Shown here: positions 1 to 5,698 of the stretch, one piece after another
Position numbering within the stretch: position 1 is the first letter of the stretch
Layout of the letters: the number at the start of each line of letters is the position of its first letter
Source: Paracoccaceae bacterium
GTDB lineage: Bacteria; Pseudomonadota; Alphaproteobacteria; Rhodobacterales; Rhodobacteraceae
Assembly: GCA_009920815.1 (NCBI GenBank)
Contig: RFZH01000138.1
Coordinates: 1-6,180, forward strand
DNA length: 6,180 bases
Direction of reading: 5' to 3'
The notes under the pieces: generated by a model
The model's database searches: none
The model's input: only the letters and a program-made list of their open reading frames with translations
Told to the model about the DNA's origin: nothing
Made by a program: the position numbers and the translations under genes

Positions 1-1151
1 GTGAAAACGGCAAATTGCGCAAAGCGTCATGGGGCGAAGCCCTGTCTGCCGTTGCTGCAGCGATGAAAGGCAAAAAGGTTGCGGGTCTGGTTGGTGATCT
101 TGTCTCGACCGAGGCGGCCTTTGCCCTGACCCAAATGGTCCAAGGTCTGGGCGGTAACGTGGAATGCCGCGTTGACAACGCGCGTTTGCCAATTGGCAAC
201 CGCTCTGGTTATGTCGGGACCGCGTCGATTGAAGACATCGACAGTGCCAAGTTCATTCAGCTGATCGGCACCAACCCATGTGACGAAGCGCCTGTTTTGA
301 ATTCGCGTATTCGCCGTGCTTGGGCCAATAGTGCAAACATCGGCTTGGTTGGTCAGGCAGCTGATTTAACCTATGAATATACACATGTTGGCACTGACCG
401 CACTGCTTTGACGGGGCTCTTGGGCAAAAAACACGGTGCGATTTTGGATGCACCATCGGTTGTAATCGTGGGCCAAGGCGCCATTCGCGAAGCAGACGGC
501 GCCGCCGTTTTGGCCGCAGCAATGCAGTTGGCCGAGGAAACACAGTCCAAACTGATGATCTTGCACACTGCTGCGTCACGCGTTGGCGCGATGGATGTGG
601 GTGCTGTGACCGAGGGCGGTTTGACCGCCGCGATTGATGGCGCTGACGTGATCTATAACCTTGGTGCGGACGAGGTTGACATCGATGCAGGTGCATTCGT
701 GATTTATCAAGGCTCGCACGGCGATCGCGGTGCGCATCGTGCCGATATTATCCTGCCAGGTGCCGCCTTTACCGAAGAAAACGGTTTGTTCGTCAATACC
801 GAAGGTCGCCCACAATTGGCCATGCGTGCAGGCTTTGCCCCTGGTGAGGCCAAAGAAAACTGGGCCATCCTGCGGGCATTGTCCGCAGAATTGGGATCGG
901 CATTGCCATATGACAGCCTTGCGCAATTGCGTCAGGCATTGGTTGCGGCGCATCCGCATTTGGCACAGATCGATCAGGTTGCGGAAAATGAATGGAAAGC
1001 AGAGCCTGCCGATAAAATGGGCGATGCGACATTCAAAAACGCAATCTCTGATTTCTATTTGACCAACCCGATTGCACGCGCATCCAGCGTTATGGCGGAA
1101 CTGTCTGCCAATGCAAAGGCGCGGGCCGAAACAAAGGTTGCGGCCGAATAA
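1..1151 (+). CDS. nuoG: NADH-quinone oxidoreductase subunit G (75 kDa-type), C-terminal part, 5' end outside window
   Basis: This is the largest peripheral-arm subunit of complex I, whose N-terminal ferredoxin-like part carries FeS clusters that pass electrons from NADH towards quinone. Only the C-terminal molybdopterin-oxidoreductase-like part is here, about 382 codons. The frame is open from base 3 (ENGKLRKASWGEAL), so the TTG at 15 is not the true start and the gene continues upstream. Recognisable family segments are GTNPCDEAPVLNSRIRRAW (from base 267) and ENGLFVNTEGRPQ (777-815), a conserved block of NuoG and related molybdopterin enzymes. The FeS-binding cysteine motifs would lie upstream of the window. 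In this family the molybdopterin fold is structural and holds no cofactor; that is known of the family, not visible here. The stop codon overlaps the next start by one base (TAATG), so translation is probably coupled. Identification rests on these motifs plus the downstream nuoH-I-J-K-L order. Confidence 0.96.
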   Translation, partial: ENGKLRKASWGEALSAVAAAMKGKKVAGLVGDLVSTEAAFALTQMVQGLGGNVECRVDNARLPIGNRSGYVGTASIEDIDSAKFIQLIGTNPCDEAPVLNSRIRRAWANSANIGLVGQAADLTYEYTHVGTDRTALTGLLGKKHGAILDAPSVVIVGQGAIREADGAAVLAAAMQLAEETQSKLMILHTAASRVGAMDVGAVTEGGLTAAIDGADVIYNLGADEVDIDAGAFVIYQGSHGDRGAHRADIILPGAAFTEENGLFVNTEGRPQLAMRAGFAPGEAKENWAILRALSAELGSALPYDSLAQLRQALVAAHPHLAQIDQVAENEWKAEPADKMGDATFKNAISDFYLTNPIARASSVMAELSANAKARAETKVAAE

Positions 1152-1561
1152 TGCAGCATTTGTCCAACATATCCCTTTTGTTGATGGCGGCGACCTTGTT
1201 GGTTGCGGCCTGTCAACAGCTGGACATGTCCGGGACATCGACACAACCAGAAAAAATCCAGTATTTTGGCGTACAAACCAAATTGCTTGCGAATGATCTG
1301 GTACAATTCCACGTAACCCTAACAGGAACAGAACGTTCTGATCCTGTTCGCGATTACGCAGAATGTGCGGCGGCACAATACACATTGATCCGTGGATTTG
1401 GTTTTGCCCGTCACATTCGCACAAATGTGGGCGAAACCGCTGGACGGTGGAGCGCGGATGCCGTTTACACAGTATCAGATGCGATCCCACAAGGATTAAG
1501 AACACTGGACGCAGAGGTTGTTGCCGACAACTGCGTCCGAAACGGAATACCAATGGTGTGA
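1151..1561 (+). CDS. Small predicted lipoprotein of unknown function between nuoG and nuoH
   Basis: A 136-residue protein that I cannot assign to a named function. Residues 7-20 form a hydrophobic signal segment followed by a good lipobox, V18-A19-A20-C21. This predicts cleavage by signal peptidase II and lipid attachment at Cys21, so the protein should be exported and membrane-anchored. The mature part is soluble and has just two more cysteines, C72 and C128, which could form a disulfide in the periplasm (inference). The block around 70-90 (YAECAAAQYTLIRGFGFARH) loosely recalls small alphaproteobacterial lipoproteins of the CC0125/CC1285 type; this resemblance is weak and from memory. The start overlaps the nuoG stop (TAATG) with only a poor Shine-Dalgarno (AAGG at 1134-1137), which suggests coupled translation. 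The stop lies 6 bases before nuoH. Related alphaproteobacterial nuo operons are known to carry unidentified reading frames, so a conserved accessory or assembly role is possible but unproven. Confidence 0.82.
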   Translation: MQHLSNISLLLMAATLLVAACQQLDMSGTSTQPEKIQYFGVQTKLLANDLVQFHVTLTGTERSDPVRDYAECAAAQYTLIRGFGFARHIRTNVGETAGRWSADAVYTVSDAIPQGLRTLDAEVVADNCVRNGIPMV

Positions 1562-1567
1562 GGACCG

Positions 1568-2605
1568 ATGGCTGATTTCTTTAATACAACGGGCGGAATG
1601 GCCCTTATCATGGTGGCGCAGGTTTTGGCCATGGTCGCTTTCGTAATGATAAGCTTGCTGTTCCTAGTATACGGTGACCGAAAGGTCTGGGCAGCGGTGC
1701 AAATGCGTCGTGGTCCAAACGTGGTCGGCGTGTTTGGTTTGTTACAAACCGTGGCTGACGCGTTAAAATACGTCGTGAAAGAGGTTGTGATCCCTGCGGG
1801 TGCGGACCGTGCAGTTTTCATGCTTGCGCCGCTGACATCATTCGTTTTGGCGCTGATCGCTTGGGCGGTTATTCCGTTCAACGACACTTGGGTATTGTCC
1901 GATATCAACGTCGCGATTTTATATGTTTTCGCTGTATCTTCGTTAGAGGTGTATGGTGTCATCATGGGGGGGTGGGCCTCAAACTCAAAATATCCATTCC
2001 TGGGGTCTTTGCGCTCAGCGGCTCAAATGATTTCATACGAAGTGTCCATTGGTTTGATTATCATTGGCGTGATCATTTCGACCGGTTCGATGAACTTTGG
2101 CGATATTGTCCGCGCGCAGGATGGCGATTACGGGTTCTTTAGCTGGTATTGGTTGCCGCATTTCCCGATGGTGTTCCTGTTCTTTATCAGCGCACTGGCT
2201 GAAACAAACCGCCCACCGTTCGATTTGCCCGAGGCGGAATCAGAATTGGTTGCCGGATATCAGGTTGAATATTCATCAACGCCATTCCTGTTGTTCATGG
2301 CGGGTGAATATATTGCGATTTTCCTAATGTGCGCCCTAACCACGCTGTTGTTTTTTGGCGGGTGGTTGTCGCCCATTCCAGGGATCGCAGATGGCGCAAT
2401 TTGGATGGTCGCGAAAATGGCGTTCTTCTTCTTTATCTTTGCGATGGTTAAGGCGATTACACCACGCTACCGCTATGACCAATTGATGCGCTTGGGTTGG
2501 AAAGTTTTCCTACCATTCTCGTTGGTATGGGTTGTTTTAGTGTCTTTCGCTGCAAAATTTGAACTGTTTGGCGGTGCTTATGCCCGCTGGGCGATCGGAG
2601 GCTAA
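1568..2605 (+). CDS. nuoH: NADH-quinone oxidoreductase subunit H (ND1-like)
   Basis: A 345-residue multi-spanning inner-membrane subunit of complex I, of usual family length. It links the peripheral arm to the membrane arm and forms most of the quinone-binding chamber. Family signatures in order are YGDRKVWAAVQMRRGPNVVG (35-54), the SYE motif (E158), and the cytoplasmic loop AETNRPPFDLPEAESELVAG (211-230), whose acidic residues E212, E222, E224 and E226 are thought to couple quinone reduction to proton movement. At least seven strongly hydrophobic stretches are visible, including 13-35, 83-103, 159-172, 199-210, 246-265, 278-297 and 313-328. Position 37 is Asp where many homologues have Glu (ERK); I believe this is typical of the Rhodobacter/Paracoccus lineage. 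The start is supported by GAGG at 1560-1563, four bases upstream, which overlaps the end of the lipoprotein gene. Confidence 0.98.
   Translation: MADFFNTTGGMALIMVAQVLAMVAFVMISLLFLVYGDRKVWAAVQMRRGPNVVGVFGLLQTVADALKYVVKEVVIPAGADRAVFMLAPLTSFVLALIAWAVIPFNDTWVLSDINVAILYVFAVSSLEVYGVIMGGWASNSKYPFLGSLRSAAQMISYEVSIGLIIIGVIISTGSMNFGDIVRAQDGDYGFFSWYWLPHFPMVFLFFISALAETNRPPFDLPEAESELVAGYQVEYSSTPFLLFMAGEYIAIFLMCALTTLLFFGGWLSPIPGIADGAIWMVAKMAFFFFIFAMVKAITPRYRYDQLMRLGWKVFLPFSLVWVVLVSFAAKFELFGGAYARWAIGG
2597..2601 (+). promoter_or_regulatory. Shine-Dalgarno of nuoI
   Basis: GGAGG lies inside the last codons of nuoH, five bases before the ATG at 2607. It decides the nuoI start: the longer in-frame reading that begins with TTG at 2559 lies wholly within nuoH coding sequence and would add 16 residues foreign to the family. 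Confidence 0.85.
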
Positions 2606-2606
2606 T

Positions 2607-3101
2607 ATGGCACAGATTGATTACGGCCGCGCAGCAAAGTATTTTTTGCTGCAAGATTTTTGGGTTGGGATGAAATTGGGGCTCAAGTATTTCTTTGGTC
2701 CCAAGGCAACGCTGAACTATCCCCATGAAAAGGGGCCATTGTCGCCGCGCTTTCGTGGTGAACATGCGCTGCGCCGGTATCCCAATGGCGAAGAACGTTG
2801 TATTGCGTGTAAGTTGTGCGAGGCCGTTTGCCCCGCGCAGGCGATCACAATCGACGCCGAACCCCGCGACGATGGCAGCCGCCGCACAACGCGTTACGAC
2901 ATCGACATGACGAAATGTATCTACTGTGGGTTCTGCCAAGAGGCGTGCCCAGTTGATGCCATCGTCGAAGGTCCTAATTTTGAGTTTTCAACGGAAACCC
3001 GCGAAGAGCTTTTTTATAACAAAGAAAAGCTATTGGCGAACGGGGAACGGTGGGAATCCGAAATTGCACGTAACCTTGAAATGGATGCGCCTTACCGATG
3101 A
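2607..3101 (+). CDS. nuoI: NADH-quinone oxidoreductase subunit I (TYKY-type 2x[4Fe-4S] ferredoxin)
   Basis: A 164-residue subunit that carries two [4Fe-4S] clusters (N6a and N6b) in complex I and relays electrons towards the terminal cluster N2 at the quinone site. It sits on the cytoplasmic face next to NuoH. Two classic motifs are complete: CIACKLCEAVCP (C65, C68, C71, C75) and CIYCGFCQEACP (C104, C107, C110, C114). The N-terminal amphipathic part (about 11-33, including FFGPKATLNYP just after it) is typical of the alphaproteobacterial and mitochondrial TYKY form that lies along the membrane. The chosen ATG follows the nuoH stop by one base and has GGAGG at ideal spacing. The gene end overlaps the next start by four bases (ATGA), so nuoI and the CMD-like gene are probably coupled. 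Nothing is missing; the length is normal. Confidence 0.98.
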   Translation: MAQIDYGRAAKYFLLQDFWVGMKLGLKYFFGPKATLNYPHEKGPLSPRFRGEHALRRYPNGEERCIACKLCEAVCPAQAITIDAEPRDDGSRRTTRYDIDMTKCIYCGFCQEACPVDAIVEGPNFEFSTETREELFYNKEKLLANGERWESEIARNLEMDAPYR

Positions 3102-3505
3102 CCGACGCAAAGAACCCTTTTGAAGACATGATGAAACTGGCACAGGACATGGTGAAATCCATGAATCCTGCGCTTGAGACATTTTCGCCCAAAGGGTTCG
3201 AAGCGGCGTGGCCCACGATGTCAAAAGACATGATGGAGATGTTTTTTGGCAACACGTTTAATAAGGACGGCTTGGACGCAAAGACACGTCTTTTGCTGAC
3301 ATTGGCAGGGCTGACCATACAAGGCGCGCAAAATGATGTCGCGCTACGTCAAACTGTGCGTCATCTGGTTGAAGCTGGCGCGCGCAAACAAGAGATTATC
3401 GAAACCATCGGACAAATGTCTATGTTCGCTGGTGTACCCGCCATGACACGGGCCATGCAATTGGCCCAAGAGGTTATGGAAGACAAAGAGGAAAAAGACA
3501 CATGA
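3098..3505 (+). CDS. Carboxymuconolactone decarboxylase (CMD)-like small protein inside the nuo operon
   Basis: A 135-residue cytoplasmic-looking protein with no signal peptide or membrane helix. Residues about 55-127 resemble the all-helical CMD/AhpD fold: a segment like LDAKTRLLLTLAGL, then VRHLVEAGARKQEIIETI, then MFAGVPAMTRAMQLA. The pattern H..EAGA...EI.E.I....(F)AG.PA is typical of the CMD family. There is no cysteine at all, so the CxxC redox pair of AhpD-type members is absent and peroxidase-linked activity is unlikely. The N-terminal 50 residues are rich in methionine and look like an added helical segment. The gene overlaps nuoI (ATGA, 3098-3101) and nuoJ (ATGA, 3502-3505), so it is locked into complex I expression. 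From memory, CMD-like genes occur at this place in related Rhodobacteraceae nuo operons. An assembly or stability role for complex I is an inference; an unrelated enzyme carried along is the alternative. It should not be called a decarboxylase on this evidence. Confidence 0.85.
   Translation: MTDAKNPFEDMMKLAQDMVKSMNPALETFSPKGFEAAWPTMSKDMMEMFFGNTFNKDGLDAKTRLLLTLAGLTIQGAQNDVALRQTVRHLVEAGARKQEIIETIGQMSMFAGVPAMTRAMQLAQEVMEDKEEKDT
3487..3492 (+). promoter_or_regulatory. Shine-Dalgarno of nuoJ
   Basis: AGAGGA lies nine bases before the nuoJ ATG at 3502, inside the 3' end of the CMD-like gene. Together with the ATGA overlap it supports 3502 as the nuoJ start. Confidence 0.65.
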
Positions 3506-4110
3506 GCGTTGTATCCTTCGCGTTCTATCTATTTGCAATCTGCGCAATAGCAGGGGGGCTGTTCACTGTGATTAGCCGCAACCCTGTGCATTCTGTGCTG
3601 TGGCTGATTTTGGCATTTTTGTCATCGGCGGGGTTGTTCGTATTATTGGGCGCCGAATTCGTCGCCATGTTGTTGGTCATCGTTTACGTGGGCGCGGTTG
3701 CAGTATTGTTCCTGTTCGTGGTGATGATGTTAGATATCGATTTTTCTGCGCTTAAGGCAGAGATGGCTAGTTACCTACCACTTGCCCTATTAATTGGATT
3801 GGTTTTGTTGATGCAGCTGGTCATGGCCTTTGGCGTATGGGATTTTGCTGACACTGCGCAGTCTGCCCGCGCCACCATCGCCCCCGAAGGCATGCATAAC
3901 ACGGCCGCGCTTGGGATGGTGATTTACGATCAATATTTCTTGCTCTTCCAATTGTCGGGCTTGATTTTGTTGGTCGCGATGATCGGGGCGATTGTTTTGA
4001 CGCTGCGCCATCGCAAGGACGTAAAGCGTCAGAATGTTATGGCACAGATGTTCCGTGATCCTGCGAAAGCAATGGAATTAAAAGACGTAAAACCGGGGCA
4101 GGGCCTTTAG
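3502..4110 (+). CDS. nuoJ: NADH-quinone oxidoreductase subunit J (ND6-like)
   Basis: A 202-residue membrane subunit of complex I, packed between NuoH/NuoA and NuoK, with a normal family length. Hydrophobic segments are visible at about 5-24, 31-50, 53-77, 91-111 and 145-168, matching the five-helix fold. The strongest signature is the third helix, LLGAEFVAMLLVIVYVGAVA (48-67) running into VLFLFVVMML. This helix holds E52 and Y62 and carries the pi-bulge known from ND6/NuoJ structures and tied to coupling. The C-terminal tail after RHRKDVKRQ is charged and cytoplasmic in character. The start overlaps the CMD-like gene by four bases and has AGAGGA upstream. A 37-base gap follows before nuoK. 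Confidence 0.97.
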   Translation: MSVVSFAFYLFAICAIAGGLFTVISRNPVHSVLWLILAFLSSAGLFVLLGAEFVAMLLVIVYVGAVAVLFLFVVMMLDIDFSALKAEMASYLPLALLIGLVLLMQLVMAFGVWDFADTAQSARATIAPEGMHNTAALGMVIYDQYFLLFQLSGLILLVAMIGAIVLTLRHRKDVKRQNVMAQMFRDPAKAMELKDVKPGQGL

Positions 4111-4138
4111 GCCGCCCAAAGGACAGAACAAGGGAACC

Positions 4139-4142
4139 GAGG
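4139..4142 (+). promoter_or_regulatory. Shine-Dalgarno of nuoK in the 37-base nuoJ-nuoK gap
   Basis: GAGG stands five bases before the nuoK ATG at 4148. The gap 4111-4147 is the longest non-coding stretch in the window. I see no hairpin, promoter or terminator in it beyond this site. Confidence 0.75.
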
Positions 4143-4147
4143 TTAAT

Positions 4148-4453
4148 ATGATTGGTTTAGAACATTACCTAACGGTGGCGGCGACGCTATTTGTTATTGG
4201 TATCTTTGGGCTCTTCCTGAACCGGAAGAACGTCATCATCCTTTTGATGTCGATTGAATTGATGTTGTTGTCTGTCAACATCAACTTGGTCGCATTCTCA
4301 AGTTACCTGGGTGATTTGACAGGGCAGGTCTTTACGCTGTTTGTGTTGACCGTGGCAGCGGCCGAGGCGGCGATTGGTTTGGCAATCTTGGTCAGCTTCT
4401 TCCGTAACCGTGGCACCATCGCGGTCGAAGATGTCAACGTAATGAAGGGTTAA
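4148..4453 (+). CDS. nuoK: NADH-quinone oxidoreductase subunit K (ND4L-like)
   Basis: A 101-residue membrane subunit of complex I, exactly the usual length. It has three transmembrane helices at about 5-24, 29-51 and 60-85. Helices 2 and 3 hold the two buried glutamates known to be important for proton transfer: E37 in LLMSIELMLL and E73 in VAAAEAAIGLAI, equivalent to E36 and E72 of E. coli NuoK. The NxNLV segment after helix 2 (NINLVAFS, 44-51) is also conserved. The gene has a good GAGG ribosome binding site five bases upstream and ends six bases before nuoL, consistent with a continuous polycistronic unit. Confidence 0.98.
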   Translation: MIGLEHYLTVAATLFVIGIFGLFLNRKNVIILLMSIELMLLSVNINLVAFSSYLGDLTGQVFTLFVLTVAAAEAAIGLAILVSFFRNRGTIAVEDVNVMKG

Positions 4454-4459
4454 GAAATA

Positions 4460-5698
4460 ATGGAAAAGATTATCCTATTTGCCCCATTGGTTGGCGCAAT
4501 TATCGGCGGCTTTGGCTGGCGCGTGATTGGTGAAAAAGGCGCGCAGGTTTTGACCACCGGTTTGCTGTTTTTGGCCTGTATCCTGTCTTGGATCGTTTTC
4601 TTGGGCTTTGATGGTCAGACGCAACATATTGAAATTTTGCGCTGGATTGAATCTGGCAGCCTATCGACAGATTGGTCGATACGTTTAGACCGTCTGACCG
4701 CGATCATGTTGATCGTTGTGACAACCGTTTCCGCATTGGTGCATTTGTACAGCTTTGGTTATATGGCGCATGACGATAACTGGACGCATGACGAACCTTA
4801 CCGCGCACGGTTCTTTGCCTATCTGTCGTTCTTTACCTTTGCGATGTTGATGTTGGTCACGTCCGACAACCTTGTCCAAATGTTCTTTGGCTGGGAAGGC
4901 GTGGGCGTCGCATCCTACTTGTTGATCGGGTTCTATTACAAAAAACCCTCTGCGAACGCAGCGGCGATCAAGGCCTTCGTTGTCAACCGTGTGGGTGACT
5001 TTGGCTTTGCCTTGGGTATTTTCGGCCTGTTTTATTTGACCGATAGCATTGTGTTTAACGATGTCTTTGCGGCGGCACCCGCCTTGGCGGAAACGCAGCT
5101 GCATTTCTTGTGGACCGAATGGAATGCGGCGAACCTGTTGGCGTTCTTGTTGTTCGTCGGTGCCATGGGTAAATCGGCGCAGTTGATTTTGCACACATGG
5201 TTGCCCGACGCGATGGAAGGCCCGACACCTGTATCGGCCCTGATCCACGCCGCGACCATGGTGACCGCGGGCGTGTTCCTTGTCTGTCGTATGTCGCCCC
5301 TGATGGAATACGCACCAGAGGCGATGGCATTCGTCACATTCTTGGGCGCGACCACGGCATTTTTTGCCGCGACTGTTGGTTTGGTGCAAAACGACATCAA
5401 ACGCGTTATCGCATATTCCACCTGTTCGCAGTTGGGGTACATGTTCGTGGCCGCAGGCGTTGGTGTCTATTCGGTGGCGATGTTCCATCTGTTCACACAC
5501 GCGTTTTTCAAGGCAATGTTGTTCCTTGGCGCGGGGTCTGTGATCCACGCGATGCACCATGAACAAGACATGCGCAACTATGGCGGTCTGCGCAAGAAAA
5601 TCCCATATACGTATTGGGCGATGATGATCGGTACCTTGGCGATTACGGGTGGTTGGTTATCGCGGCGCTGTTTACATCTTTCTATAGCTGGCGTTTGA
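4460..5698 (+). CDS. nuoL: NADH-quinone oxidoreductase subunit L (ND5-like), N-terminal part, cut short by deletion and frameshift
   Basis: NuoL is the distal antiporter-like, proton-pumping subunit of complex I. The reading is normal for residues 1-397 and covers about TM1-TM11. Visible key residues are E146 in GWEGVG, K238 in GKSAQ, H263 in LIHAATM, H343 and H347 in FHLFTHAFFK, and K351. These match the proton-path residues E144, K229, H254, H334, H338 and K342 of E. coli NuoL. After LAITG (ending at base 5650) the frame reads GWLSRRCLHLSIAGV and stops at 5698; those 15 residues are foreign to the family. The remainder of NuoL is found from 5650 in another frame. As written, the product would have 412 residues, whereas family members have roughly 610-720. 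The start has a weak AAGGG at 4445-4449. In an intact gene the CDS would continue beyond 6180. Confidence 0.95.
   Translation: MEKIILFAPLVGAIIGGFGWRVIGEKGAQVLTTGLLFLACILSWIVFLGFDGQTQHIEILRWIESGSLSTDWSIRLDRLTAIMLIVVTTVSALVHLYSFGYMAHDDNWTHDEPYRARFFAYLSFFTFAMLMLVTSDNLVQMFFGWEGVGVASYLLIGFYYKKPSANAAAIKAFVVNRVGDFGFALGIFGLFYLTDSIVFNDVFAAAPALAETQLHFLWTEWNAANLLAFLLFVGAMGKSAQLILHTWLPDAMEGPTPVSALIHAATMVTAGVFLVCRMSPLMEYAPEAMAFVTFLGATTAFFAATVGLVQNDIKRVIAYSTCSQLGYMFVAAGVGVYSVAMFHLFTHAFFKAMLFLGAGSVIHAMHHEQDMRNYGGLRKKIPYTYWAMMIGTLAITGGWLSRRCLHLSIAGV

Noticed and set aside
15..1151. nuoG beginning at the TTG at base 15
   Set aside because: The frame is open to the very start of the window and the upstream residues (ENGK) match the family, so the gene simply enters from outside.
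576..1553. Long minus-strand open frame of 325 codons opposite nuoG and the lipoprotein gene
   Set aside because: It lies antisense to well-supported genes and reads as low-complexity shadow sequence rich in Arg, Cys and His, with no recognisable domain or ribosome binding site.
2559..2606. Upstream TTG start for nuoI giving 16 extra residues
   Set aside because: The extension lies inside nuoH. The ATG at 2607 has an ideal GGAGG and gives the usual N-terminus and length of 164 residues.
3098..3250. Phasin or PHA-granule protein for the N-terminal part of the CMD-like gene
   Set aside because: The NPFEDMMKLAQDM start faintly recalls such proteins, but the conserved core from about residue 55 fits the CMD family and the operon context offers no PHA genes.
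4111..4147. Possible promoter or terminator between nuoJ and nuoK
   Set aside because: Only 37 bases, with no convincing hairpin plus T-run and no clear -35/-10 pair; it holds just the nuoK ribosome binding site.
4685..5566. Minus-strand open frame of 293 codons opposite nuoL
   Set aside because: It is a shadow of conserved NuoL coding sequence. Its protein is rich in His, Arg and Gln with no family features.
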